A DNA stretch of 64,000 bases from Crocinitomicaceae bacterium (GTDB taxonomy: Bacteria; Bacteroidota; Bacteroidia; Flavobacteriales_G; Salibacteraceae): assembly GCA_002713215.1 (NCBI GenBank), contig PAVO01000028.1:1-64000 (forward strand). Reading direction: 5' to 3'. Position 1 is the first letter of the stretch. Every line of letters begins with the position of its first letter. Positions 24,971 through 33,447 of this stretch are shown here, piece after piece. Made by a program: the position numbers and the translations under genes. The notes under the pieces were generated by a model. It was not told the DNA's origin and made no database searches. It saw only the letters and a program-made list of their open reading frames with translations.

Positions 24971-24993
24971 ACGTTGCTTTATTTAAATTCAAT
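24873..24993. repeat. 14-bp inverted repeat flanking the small gene's start
   Basis: ATTGAATTTAAATA (24873-24886) is repeated exactly in inverted form as TATTTAAATTCAAT (24980-24993), 93 nt apart, bracketing the two candidate starts of the 24578-24970 gene. It may be a pair of regulator sites or a long stem in the mRNA. Confidence 0.6.
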
Positions 24994-25224
24994 GGGTTAA
25001 CAAACCTACAGGAGCGCATTGAGAAAAACTATAGCATCAAAGTACTATAGGATAAGGAGTTAATGAACTCCCATGCCGTACCAGCTTATGTTATGGACAC
25101 CTTGATTATCAATTGTATAATTGGATTATTGCTTAAGGCTTAGCCTTAGGTTCCCTTTTGTTGGTAAGCGGTTGAAGTTTGGTTGGTGGAGTATTATTTC
25201 AAAACGTTACAATAATTAATTGAA

Positions 25225-26010
25225 TCACACCTCGCTAAAACTCGGTTTTCTTTTCTCCACAAATGCAGCAAGTCCTTCAATAGCGTCGCGATGATTGGCC
25301 GATTCTGCCAAGAAGCGTCTTTCCTCTTCAATTTGTTCTTCGAAGCTTGAATTAAATGTTTTATTGAATAATCTTTTTGAAAGCTTAAACGAACTGGAAG
25401 ATCGGGCCATTAAAACTCCAGCCATTTCTCTGGCTTCAGGTAGAACCTTATTGTCTTCAACCACTTTGGTTACCAGTCCCCAATCCAATGCCTGTTTCGA
25501 AGATATGGGTACATCAAACGCCATAATCTCCAAGGCTTTGGCCATCCCTACTAATCTGGGTAATGTAAAACTGCCACCCCCGTCAATGCTCAATCCGGCA
25601 GATGTGTATCCTTGCTTCAATGAAGTATTTTGAGCCATAATTCTAAAATCGCAGGCCATTGCCAGGGAAAACCCACCTCCTGCAGCTACACCATTAATTG
25701 CCGCAATTACGGGTTTAGACATGTTTTTAATTTCAAGCACCGCCTGATGGTATTTCATCGCCATGCTATGAAAAGCGGAAGAATATCCATCGGGATGGTT
25801 TTTTACCCATTCCAGGTCTCCACCAGCGCAAAAAGCCTTCCCCGACCCACGAATAATTATAACTTTAACATTGGGGTCTTTTGCGAGCTTTGTCAGCAAG
25901 TCTGCCAGGGCTTCAATTCTGGGTTGATCAAAAGCATTGTATCTCTCGGGCCGGTTTAGGCATAACTCGGCAATACCCTTATTAAGGGTTTTTATAACGT
26001 AATCCTTCAT
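25225..26010 (-). CDS. Enoyl-CoA hydratase/isomerase family protein
   Basis: A 261-aa crotonase-fold enzyme. I start at ATG 26010 (MKDYVIKTLNKGIAEL) because family members begin just before this strand; the longer upstream extension is unlike the family. Oxyanion-hole residues are in GSGKAFCAGGDLEWV and GVAAGGGFSLAMACDF. At the catalytic position the sequence is LSIDGGGSFTLPRLVG, with an Asp rather than the Glu of classic hydratases, closer to PaaG/isomerase-type members. Probable role is hydration or double-bond isomerisation of acyl-CoA in fatty-acid or aromatic degradation; substrate unknown. Confidence 0.85.
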   Translation of the reverse strand: MKDYVIKTLNKGIAELCLNRPERYNAFDQPRIEALADLLTKLAKDPNVKVIIIRGSGKAFCAGGDLEWVKNHPDGYSSAFHSMAMKYHQAVLEIKNMSKPVIAAINGVAAGGGFSLAMACDFRIMAQNTSLKQGYTSAGLSIDGGGSFTLPRLVGMAKALEIMAFDVPISSKQALDWGLVTKVVEDNKVLPEAREMAGVLMARSSSSFKLSKRLFNKTFNSSFEEQIEEERRFLAESANHRDAIEGLAAFVEKRKPSFSEV

Positions 26011-26204
26011 AGTGTATAATTTAAAATACCAGTAGTGCAGAACAGGTTGTTTGGCAATATGCACTTTTGGCTTTGTTATCCTGCTAAGTTATGCCAACAA
26101 CGGAGATAATAAAAACATATTTCAAACAATTAATATTCACCTGAAACTCTTTATGTATTTGAATCGAAAATCGGATATTTGCGGCCCGATATAAGATTAG
26201 AGAT

Positions 26205-27086
26205 ATGCAGCATAAATTTCAAGGGCTGGGAGTGGCAATGGTTACTCCGTTTTCAGCAAACGGTTCAGTCGATTACGATGGACTTACTTCACTAACTGAG
26301 CATTTAATTAATGGGGGAGTGGATTACCTGGTGGTTCAGGGAACTACCGGAGAGTCGGCTACCATGAACTTAAAAGAGAAGCAAGACGTGTTGGAACACG
26401 TTAAAAAGATAAATGCAGGCCGCAAACCCATTGTATTTGGTCATGGCGGAAACAATACTGCTGCATTGGTTGAAGGATTCAAAAACTTCGACTGGAATGG
26501 AGTAGATGCTATTCTTTCTGCAAGTCCTTACTACAACAAACCCACTCAGGAAGGAATTTACCAACACTACAAAGCATTGAATGAGGCTACTCCACGGCCC
26601 ATTATTTTGTATAACGTTCCGGGTAGAACTTCCAGCAATATTACTGCTTCTACAACCCTTCGTATGGCTAATGATTTTGAAAACATAATTGCGGTAAAGG
26701 AAGCCAGCGGCGATTTGGGACAGATCTCTCAAATTCTTAAGAGTTGTCCGGCTGATTTTACCGTGCTTTCCGGTGATGACCCTTTAGTGGTTCCTCACAT
26801 TGCAGTTGGAGGGCATGGGGTAATTTCAGTAATTGGAAACGCGTTGCCTAAAACATTTTCAACCATGACACATCAGGCATTAAATGGCGACTACGAAAAT
26901 GCCAGGCAACTACATTTGCGACTATTGGTTGGTATTGATATGCTATTTGCTGAGGGCAATCCCGGTGGAATAAAGGCTGCATTAAAAGCTCGTGGAATCT
27001 GTGGTGATACGGTTCGTTTACCCCTGGTAAATATTTCTTCTGAACTGTACAATAAGATTGAAGCAGAATTCCAGGGATTGGATTAA
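26205..27086 (+). CDS. dapA: 4-hydroxy-tetrahydrodipicolinate synthase
   Basis: A 293-aa TIM-barrel aldolase that condenses pyruvate with aspartate semialdehyde, the first step of the diaminopimelate/lysine branch. Visible signatures are GTTGES (46-51), SPYYNKPTQEG, Tyr136 and Arg141 in LYNVPGRT, and the Schiff-base Lys165 in AVKEASGD. Length is normal. The gene appears to be monocistronic: a strong bidirectional terminator follows. Confidence 0.96.
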   Translation: MQHKFQGLGVAMVTPFSANGSVDYDGLTSLTEHLINGGVDYLVVQGTTGESATMNLKEKQDVLEHVKKINAGRKPIVFGHGGNNTAALVEGFKNFDWNGVDAILSASPYYNKPTQEGIYQHYKALNEATPRPIILYNVPGRTSSNITASTTLRMANDFENIIAVKEASGDLGQISQILKSCPADFTVLSGDDPLVVPHIAVGGHGVISVIGNALPKTFSTMTHQALNGDYENARQLHLRLLVGIDMLFAEGNPGGIKAALKARGICGDTVRLPLVNISSELYNKIEAEFQGLD

Positions 27087-27151
27087 CCTTCGAAAAAATG
27101 TTGGATAGGTTTATTGTTGATTTCTAGCCTCGAATACCAGAAATAACGCAT

Positions 27152-27192
27152 AAAGAAATCCCGTTTCAACTTAGTCGAAACGGGATTTCTTT
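27152..27192. terminator. Bidirectional terminator between dapA and the NHL/T9SS gene
   Basis: AAAGAAATCCCGTTTC pairs perfectly with GAAACGGGATTTCTTT (16 bp) around a 9-nt loop, with a T-run on the plus side. It lies between convergent genes and would serve both, more strongly dapA. Confidence 0.92.
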
Positions 27193-27215
27193 TATCCAAT
27201 ATCTAAGATACCATT

Positions 27216-28616
27216 CTATCTCTTAATCAACTTATTCTGGTAAACAACCGCACCATTTTCCTTAAGAGTAACAACATACATACCCTCGGTTAATGTAGAA
27301 ATATCCACTCTGCTATTACCAGGAGTCAGGTCGAAGTTTTCCAGGGCAATTCTTCCGGCGATATCATGGATAACCAGTTCTACATTGGAGTTCAATCCAT
27401 TAAAATTGAGAACCTCATTTGCAGGATTGGGGAAGAAAGAAATCAATTGCTTTTCTCCTGCCTGTTTCACAGAGACAATGCTTCCATCGCTTTTTACTTT
27501 CTTAATCGCATTATCATTGTCAATGCGAATAACTACTTTGGCCGATTTATCAACAAACCAGATTTTTCCTTCCTGATCCAATTTAATTCCCATTATATCT
27601 ATGTAGGGAACACTTATCCTTCCTATTTCCGGAAAAGTACCATCATTCTTTGTAATGTCATAAACAATGATTTCATCTGTTTCATTATCCGTAACAATCA
27701 GGCGGTTGCGATCAACATCTAGCCCACAGGGTTTTTTTAGACCAGTGCTTGCAACAACTTCCCACTTCATGTTTATGATGTCGTTGTTTTCTGCCAAAGC
27801 TTCTCTTGGGGGAATAGAAGAGCTTCCTTTCACATTTCCACTGGTTATATCCACCCGAATTATACGTGAATTTCCTATATCGTTAATGTAAAGCCATTTT
27901 CTTTCCGGATCAATTTCCATGTGTCCCGGAATAAGACCATTTCTTTTCAATTCGATTTCCTGGTACCTTCTTAAACGACCGTCATCATGGTTAGAGTTTC
28001 CAGGGCCGTGGTCAATTACAAAATCATAACTTACCAGGTGGCCATTTTCACCATCAAACAACCAATATTTATTTCCAACTTCCCAGGCAATTCCCATTGA
28101 ACGCGGACTTCCATGAAGCATATCAAGATGCGACCCATTTGTTCCCGGGCCAGCCCATTGTGCGTAAATAGTAAAATCGGAAGACCATAAACTTGGTCCT
28201 GTAAATGGTGCTCGTTGACCACCAGAAAAGTTGGCGTCAAGAACGCCAGGTGAGTTTGCCCAGTCTCCTTTGTCACCAAATGCTAGTGCTGTTGGGAGTG
28301 ACATAAAATGTCTCGCGTTGCCGTCGGTTTTTAAGAATGCTTCTTGATTCGATTTACCAGCGTTTCTATACGTAACTGTGTTACCACCCATTGTTTCGGT
28401 TCTCATATTGATCACCCAGAGTTCTGTTAGGTCAGTTTTGTTAAAGTCTAGGTCCACCGGACTACTCAATCCGTCCGATACATCACCTACAACGGTGTAT
28501 TTGTTAGAGCCGCTATTGGTTACAAATTCGTCAGCGAGATACTTATTCTGTGCGTTTACGCTTAAGCTTATTAAGCCCAAACAGACCATACATAATGCTG
28601 ATAAATGTTTCTTCAT
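27216..28616 (-). CDS. NHL-like propeller secreted protein with T9SS sorting domain
   Basis: A 466-aa exported protein with signal peptide MKKHLSALCMVCLGLISLSV. Middle blades resemble NHL/SMP-30 propellers: GHMEIDPERKWLYINDIGNS, KKPCGLDVDRNRLIVTDNET, DIMGIKLDQEGKIWFVD. A conserved-looking HLDMLHGSPRSMGIAW precedes them. The C-terminus (LISFFPNPANEVLNFNG to TEGMYVVTLKENG) is a T9SS type A domain. It may bind a ligand or be an unrecognised enzyme; no catalytic residues are assignable. Confidence 0.85.
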   Translation of the reverse strand: MKKHLSALCMVCLGLISLSVNAQNKYLADEFVTNSGSNKYTVVGDVSDGLSSPVDLDFNKTDLTELWVINMRTETMGGNTVTYRNAGKSNQEAFLKTDGNARHFMSLPTALAFGDKGDWANSPGVLDANFSGGQRAPFTGPSLWSSDFTIYAQWAGPGTNGSHLDMLHGSPRSMGIAWEVGNKYWLFDGENGHLVSYDFVIDHGPGNSNHDDGRLRRYQEIELKRNGLIPGHMEIDPERKWLYINDIGNSRIIRVDITSGNVKGSSSIPPREALAENNDIINMKWEVVASTGLKKPCGLDVDRNRLIVTDNETDEIIVYDITKNDGTFPEIGRISVPYIDIMGIKLDQEGKIWFVDKSAKVVIRIDNDNAIKKVKSDGSIVSVKQAGEKQLISFFPNPANEVLNFNGLNSNVELVIHDIAGRIALENFDLTPGNSRVDISTLTEGMYVVTLKENGAVVYQNKLIKR

Positions 28617-28746
28617 AATTTAAAGTTTAATTCTTCCATTCAATTATTTAACCGATTGCAAGTTTAATGATGTTTTAAATCATATTTACCAATGATTTAG
28701 TAAAAGGCCAAAAAGATATAACAATGACTTTTTACTGACAGTTGAT

Positions 28747-29559
28747 TTAGTTGCCCTGATTAAACGATTCCTGATAGGGACTGGATTTAACCCCAAACCC
28801 AATGCTTGATTTCATAAGGGTTCGCACAGCAATTCCATTCTCCAGGGCGGGAAACCACTTTACATTTTTTATTAGGCGCAAAGCTTCTTCGGTACATCCT
28901 GCCGGCATGGTTTTAATAATTTCAATATTGGTAACATGGCCACTTTGTTCTATTACGAACGATACAACAACATCTCCCTTTAGCCCCAGTTTAAGTGCTT
29001 CCGGAGGATACTCCAATTTATTAACGATGTAATCGTAAAAATCAGAATAAGGCTCCTTTTTAGAGAATATAGGTTCCGGTTTCTTTTCCAATAGCTGGTA
29101 ATGGTAAAGACGTTGAGTGCTGTCGATAGGTAAGTGCGGATATTCAATTTCACGGTATTTTCTTTTGTTATATAACTTCATCCAATCCTTTTTAGAAAAG
29201 GCAAGTTGAAATAAATCGGGTGATTCGCTACCCGTACGGAGTTTGCTGTATGGAAACCTGATTTTACCAAATATCCGTTTTGCCTCGGCTATCAATAAGT
29301 CATTGTCTATTCCTGAAACACTTAAAACTTTTGGTGTTCCATCCTTGTTGAGTCGGTATGAAATGTCTACGGCACCTTCCACGTTATCGGTAAGCGCCTT
29401 CATTGGATAAACGAATTCTTTTTTTACAATGTCCTTTATGTTCTTAGTTCCACCAACGGGTGCATTAATTTTAGAATAGCTTGATTTCCAATACGCCTTT
29501 TGCCCAGGGGTAGAAAGGCTAACCAGCAATACACCTAGAATAATTAAAATTCGATTCAT
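28747..29559 (-). CDS. Exported protein with two TonB C-terminal-like domains
   Basis: A 270-aa exported protein with signal peptide MNRILIILGVLLVSLS. A first TonB_C-like unit lies at about 45-105 (YPMKALTDNVEGAVDISYRL, VLSVSGIDNDLLIAEAKRIF) and a second at about 165-255 (YPPEALKLGLKGDVVVSFVI, VTNIEIIKTMPAGCTEEALR, VKWFPA). TonB itself needs a membrane anchor and Pro-rich linker, both absent after signal cleavage, so this is probably a periplasmic relative. It is divergent from the FKBP lipoprotein operon. Confidence 0.75.
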   Translation of the reverse strand: MNRILIILGVLLVSLSTPGQKAYWKSSYSKINAPVGGTKNIKDIVKKEFVYPMKALTDNVEGAVDISYRLNKDGTPKVLSVSGIDNDLLIAEAKRIFGKIRFPYSKLRTGSESPDLFQLAFSKKDWMKLYNKRKYREIEYPHLPIDSTQRLYHYQLLEKKPEPIFSKKEPYSDFYDYIVNKLEYPPEALKLGLKGDVVVSFVIEQSGHVTNIEIIKTMPAGCTEEALRLIKNVKWFPALENGIAVRTLMKSSIGFGVKSSPYQESFNQGN

Positions 29560-29597
29560 TTTTTACCTCTGATATGGGGTAAAGTTACATTCTAAAA

Positions 29598-29605
29598 TAC
29601 ATTTG
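29598..29605 (+). promoter_or_regulatory. -7 box TACATTTG abutting the FKBP start
   Basis: A perfect TAnnTTTG lies only 4 nt before the ATG at 29610. If it is the active promoter, the mRNA would be leaderless or nearly so. Confidence 0.35.
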
Positions 29606-29609
29606 CAGT

Positions 29610-30158
29610 ATGAGCATTTATCAAAAGGAAATAAACTTTTTCTCTACTTTTTTAATAGCAGCAATTTTGACCCTGTTTATGGCTTGTTCATCAAATGATG
29701 CTCGTAATAAAACTCAGCCATCTGATCAGGAGCTAAAAGAAAAACTAATGGAAGCCAATAAGAATCGGGTAGAAGTAGAAAAAAATAAAATAGACACAAC
29801 TACACTACAATTGGGCTGGGATTTAATAGAGACCGGCACGGGGTTACGCTACGAGGTATACGACACTCAAAATGGTGATTCGGTCAGGGAAAATCAAGTG
29901 ATAGAACTTAACTACGTAATTACTCTTCTCAATGGAGATACCGTTTATTCAAGCGAAGAAAGCGGTAGTCAATCCTTTAAGGTGGGCATGGACAACGTAG
30001 AGAGTGGCATTCATGAGGTAGTTACTTATTTACGGGTTGGTGACAAGGCACATGTTATTCTTCCGGCCCATTTGGCTCATGGTTTTATGGGAGATGCTCA
30101 AAAGATTCCCTCAAATGCAACTCTTGTATACGACCTTGAAATCTTATCGGCACAATGA
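29610..30158 (+). CDS. FKBP-type peptidyl-prolyl isomerase lipoprotein
   Basis: A 182-aa lipoprotein: hydrophobic segment then lipobox LFMACSS. A charged helix (QELKEKLMEANKNRVEVEKN) precedes an FKBP domain at about 85-182 with VIELNYVITLLNGDTVYSSE, HEVVTYLRVGDKAHVILPAH, HGFMGD and ATLVYDLEIL. It should assist folding of exported proteins in the periplasm. It overlaps the next FKBP gene by 4 nt. Gliding Flavobacteria have a related lipoprotein (GldI), but identity cannot be established here. Confidence 0.88.
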   Translation: MSIYQKEINFFSTFLIAAILTLFMACSSNDARNKTQPSDQELKEKLMEANKNRVEVEKNKIDTTTLQLGWDLIETGTGLRYEVYDTQNGDSVRENQVIELNYVITLLNGDTVYSSEESGSQSFKVGMDNVESGIHEVVTYLRVGDKAHVILPAHLAHGFMGDAQKIPSNATLVYDLEILSAQ

Positions 30159-31006
30159 GGTATTATTTGTTCATTATTACCTGTATTCTGTTTGCTTCTT
30201 GTGACCAAAACAAATGGAATGGGTATTCTTTGAGCTCTTCGGGATTGTACTATAAAATACATTCTTTGGGTGATGGTGTGCGTAAAGCCAGACCGAATGA
30301 TAGGGTGTTTGCTCAAATTACGATTGTCGATCAAAGCAATAAAATATTGTACAAAAATGGAATGCAAAGAGGAGCTATTCTATCGGTTGAATTGGGGAGT
30401 ACAACCAATGCTTCAATTAGTGAAGCACTTAGTTTAATGCATTCTGGCGATTCGGCTTCTTTTATTTTTCCTAAAACCATTGATGTGAAGTCACTTACTA
30501 AGGGCAAGCTCATGGAGTGGAACGAGTCTTATGTACTTAGCATTAAACTAAATAGAATAGTTGGTGAAACTGACAATCAAAATACGGCTGTTGAGGTGGT
30601 TGATGAGGAATTGGAAGAATTAAAACAACTTCGGGCTTATCTCATAGAGAATGATATCGATCCCAACAAACACACTCAAGGCGTGTATTTAAAAACAATT
30701 AAATCGGGTAACGGAATTAAGGCAAGTAGTGGACAAAACCTTTGGATTCATTACAGTGGTAAATTCCTTGATGGGACCGAATTTGATAATACCAGAAAAC
30801 AGGGGCAATTGTTGGACTTTCAACTCGGGAAACCGGATCAGGTAATTCGTGCCTTCGAAATTGCTTTACATCACGTAGATGTTGGTGGGAAGATTCAGGT
30901 TATTTCATCCTCCGAATTTGCCTTTGGCGAAAGCGGGAGTTCCACAGGTATTGTACCTGCCCATACTTCCGTTGTTTACGAAATTGAATTGGTTAAAGCC
31001 ATTTGA
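30155..31006 (+). CDS. Two-domain FKBP-type isomerase lipoprotein
   Basis: A 283-aa lipoprotein with lipobox ILFASC. The N-terminal unit (about 30-145) has an FKBP-like layout but degenerate signatures (VFAQITIVDQSNKILYKNG, EALSLMHSGDSASFIFPK). The C-terminal unit (about 175-283) is a fuller FKBP: LWIHYSGKFLDGTEFDNT, VIRAFEIALHHVDVGGKIQV, FAFGESG, VVYEIELVK. Start codon overlaps the previous stop (ATGA), so the two isomerases are made together. The first domain may act as a substrate-binding or dimer module. Confidence 0.85.
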   Translation: MRYYLFIITCILFASCDQNKWNGYSLSSSGLYYKIHSLGDGVRKARPNDRVFAQITIVDQSNKILYKNGMQRGAILSVELGSTTNASISEALSLMHSGDSASFIFPKTIDVKSLTKGKLMEWNESYVLSIKLNRIVGETDNQNTAVEVVDEELEELKQLRAYLIENDIDPNKHTQGVYLKTIKSGNGIKASSGQNLWIHYSGKFLDGTEFDNTRKQGQLLDFQLGKPDQVIRAFEIALHHVDVGGKIQVISSSEFAFGESGSSTGIVPAHTSVVYEIELVKAI

Positions 31007-31020
31007 TACCCAAATTCAGG

Positions 31021-31956
31021 CTAGTAATACTGGAACTTCTCGGTAGTTACACCACCAATTACCCAAGTCAATTTATACCCGGTTGCATTGCAGTCGTTCC
31101 TGGCTACAATGCTTCCACTTACATGGGCATATCCTGGTTCAGCAGTTAAGGAATTTGGAGCTACCGTGTAAACTAATTTTCCTTGCGTTAAAACATAGGG
31201 TCCGGTCCAATGCCCGGAAGTATTACAATTTTTCATTAAATAGGGGATAGGAATTGTGGTCGTAAACTGATCCCCGTTTCTGTTGGTTCCAATTTCTGCA
31301 ATGTTCCCGGCAGAATCAGCGGACAATTGCAGGGTTAGGTCACCAAATTTGGAGGTTGGGGAATGATAAGTTCGCTTTTTATATACGTTCCACAACCTGG
31401 TTTTGCCATTATCAAAGGTTACATTAATAGCACCCCTTACCTTATGTATTATGGTTTTACCACCAATAATGGTTTCAAAGATTAATCCGCCGTTGACATT
31501 GGTGACGTATAAACTTCCGTTGAAAACCAGGGTTTGACCATTGGCTTCAAACTTTACCGTATAATTTGAATAATCCAAACGTAGTACGGTTCCCTTATCC
31601 CGCCATTTTGCATTGGAGGGCGACATGGATGCTGTAACACTTCCACTTAGTACTTTTCTACCGCAATTTTTACCATAAACAATGGTGTACTTACCGCCGG
31701 TTGTATCAATTCTAACTACTCCGCAAGGTAATACCACTGCCGAATCTCCACTTCTACTTCCAAAATCGGTGGATTCTAATGCCTCAAATATGTTATCAAG
31801 CGATTTATCATACTCGTCCCTGGCCGATTCATCATTAGACCCTTGCTCAGCAATGTTCGATTGCACTACAGGATCTTCTTCGTCTTTCTTACAGGAGTTA
31901 AGTGTTACGGCAAGACAAACTAATGTCACCGCAAGGTTTAAGAGTCTAGTATTCAT
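31021..31956 (-). CDS. Lipoprotein of unknown function
   Basis: A 311-aa lipoprotein with lipobox LTLNSCKKD and an acidic linker, then a long beta-rich region with repeated Thr/Asn/Gly strands (VVRIDTTGGKYTIVYGKNCG, GTVLRLDYSNYTVKF, LIFETIIGGKTIIHKVRGAI). The style is common among Bacteroidota surface lipoproteins. No catalytic motif or named family recognised. It is convergent with the FKBP operon, only 14 nt between stops. Confidence 0.7.
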   Translation of the reverse strand: MNTRLLNLAVTLVCLAVTLNSCKKDEEDPVVQSNIAEQGSNDESARDEYDKSLDNIFEALESTDFGSRSGDSAVVLPCGVVRIDTTGGKYTIVYGKNCGRKVLSGSVTASMSPSNAKWRDKGTVLRLDYSNYTVKFEANGQTLVFNGSLYVTNVNGGLIFETIIGGKTIIHKVRGAINVTFDNGKTRLWNVYKKRTYHSPTSKFGDLTLQLSADSAGNIAEIGTNRNGDQFTTTIPIPYLMKNCNTSGHWTGPYVLTQGKLVYTVAPNSLTAEPGYAHVSGSIVARNDCNATGYKLTWVIGGVTTEKFQYY

Positions 31957-32094
31957 ACAAATAGTTTGTTCGAAGTTATTGAAAAGAAATTAAATTTTAG
32001 ATTCAAAGGTCGAAATATCTGACTTTACAACGAGGTATTGGTAAACAATATTAGCGATTGAAGGTTGATGGCAAAAAAACTCATATTTGTTGTT

Positions 32095-32334
32095 ATGAGA
32101 AAGCTAAAATTGATTTGGGACTTTCGAAGTCCCGATGCTAATAAAATTGCAGAACATCATGCCAAACATTTGAGAGAGTACGTTGAGCAAAAAGAAGTAG
32201 AGTGTCATGGTGTTGGGGCGCAACATGCTAATAACAGCTATTCCATAGCCTACATGATAGTAAACGAACAGGATATGAAGCCTATTCGTGATGCACTAAG
32301 ACCCCATCGAGGTGAAATTTATGAAGAAACTTAA
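32095..32334 (+). CDS. Small conserved Bacteroidota protein
   Basis: A 79-aa cytosolic protein beginning MRKLKLIWDFRSPDANKIAE. I choose ATG 32095 rather than the upstream TTG/ATG pair because the sequence from here has the compact pattern I recall from short Bacteroidota proteins: LIWDFRSPDA, AEHHAKHLREY, IAYMIVNEQDM, IRDALRPHRGEIYEE. The fold looks ferredoxin-like (beta-alpha-beta-beta-alpha). Function unknown. A CATATTTG box lies 5 nt before the start. Confidence 0.65.
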   Translation: MRKLKLIWDFRSPDANKIAEHHAKHLREYVEQKEVECHGVGAQHANNSYSIAYMIVNEQDMKPIRDALRPHRGEIYEET

Positions 32335-32346
32335 TTAGTAGGTAGT

Positions 32347-32500
32347 GTTGTAGAATAATGTGAGATTATTCCAGTAACGCATATAGTTCGTCATTCCGTA
32401 TAACTATCTCACACAACCCGCTTCTCGGCTTGGTTCGATAACGTTTACGGAATGACGGAATACCAGACTAATTTATACTCTTTCCATATAATACTACAAC
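32347..32500. repeat. MITE-like element with imperfect terminal inverted repeats
   Basis: GTTGTAGAATAAT at the left end and ATAATACTACAAC at the right end are imperfect 13-bp inverted repeats bounding about 154 bp. Inside, CGTCATTCCGTA (32389-32400) and TACGGAATGACG (32446-32457) are a perfect 12-bp inverted repeat. No ORF is inside. A related fragment is seen at 38503-38526. Confidence 0.6.
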
Positions 32501-32506
32501 GCCTTA

Positions 32507-33316
32507 TTAGTTAAAAGCTTCCACGGCTTTTCTTACGCTTCCATGTTGTAGTAATAGTTGCCTGGCCGTTTCGTAATCAACGGCATTGTTTAGTTCGCTC
32601 ATTACCATTTTAGCCCCCCGATCAATCAGTTTGTTATTGCTCAGTTGCATATCCACCATCCGGTTTCCCTTTACGCGACCAAGTTTAATCATACAGGCAG
32701 TTGAAATCATATTGAGAATAAGTTTTTGTGCTGTTCCCGATTTCATTCGTGTACTTCCGGTCACAAATTCTGGTCCCACAACTACTTCAATGGGGTAATC
32801 CGAAGGAACCGAAATAGGTGCATTAGGGTTACAGGTTATTGATCCCGTTGGTATACCGTTCTCCTGACATTTTTCTAACGCTCCAATTACGTAAGGCGTG
32901 GTTCCACTTGCTGCAATTCCAATTACAAAATCATCCTTATCGACCACTTCTTTTTGTAGATCGTTCCAGCCCAACTCTTTGTCGTCTTCTGCAAATTCTA
33001 CTGCCTTTCTCATGGCCTTGTCTCCTCCAGCCATTATTCCAACAACCATACCATGTGGAACACCAAAGGTTGGAGGACATTCCGAGGCATCTACTATTCC
33101 TAACCGGCCACTTGTTCCAGCTCCTATATAGAAAAGACGTCCTCCTTTTTCAAGTTGTTCTGCTGCTTTGTCGATCAGTTTTTCCAATTGGGGGATAACT
33201 TTTTTAATTGCAGCAGGAACCGCCTGGTCCTCTTCATTAATACCGAGCAAAAGCTCCTGAGTTGATTTTTTATCCAGGTCTGTATGATTAGATTCCGATT
33301 CAGTAACTTTTTTCAA
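32507..33316 (-). CDS. murQ: N-acetylmuramic acid 6-phosphate etherase MurQ
   Basis: A 269-aa SIS-fold enzyme that cleaves the lactyl ether of MurNAc-6-P to GlcNAc-6-P and lactate during peptidoglycan recycling. Signatures are LFYIGAGTSGRLGIVDASEC (about 62-81), PPTFG, GIAASGTTPYV, and VTGSTRMKSGTAQKLILNM. Length matches short Bacteroidota forms. It lacks neighbouring murP or anmK, so sugar input must come from elsewhere. Divergent from the subtilase gene. Confidence 0.95.
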   Translation of the reverse strand: MKKVTESESNHTDLDKKSTQELLLGINEEDQAVPAAIKKVIPQLEKLIDKAAEQLEKGGRLFYIGAGTSGRLGIVDASECPPTFGVPHGMVVGIMAGGDKAMRKAVEFAEDDKELGWNDLQKEVVDKDDFVIGIAASGTTPYVIGALEKCQENGIPTGSITCNPNAPISVPSDYPIEVVVGPEFVTGSTRMKSGTAQKLILNMISTACMIKLGRVKGNRMVDMQLSNNKLIDRGAKMVMSELNNAVDYETARQLLLQHGSVRKAVEAFN

Positions 33317-33447
33317 GGCCCAATTTTACAAGCGAAGGTAAATCAATGCAGACTTATTCGATTTGCAGAGATATCAACAGGCTTTGAATATTACTGACAA
33401 TTTTTGAAGGTATGCATTCATTATTTTTACCAGCCAATTCAGATTCT

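Noticed and set aside
26158-26181. Promoter of dapA (TTTG and GATATTTG)
   Set aside because: The boxes are only 12 nt apart, too close for the usual spacing; not listed as a feature.
28747-29559. Naming the TonB_C protein TonB
   Set aside because: It lacks the membrane anchor and Pro-rich linker and has two TonB_C-like units.
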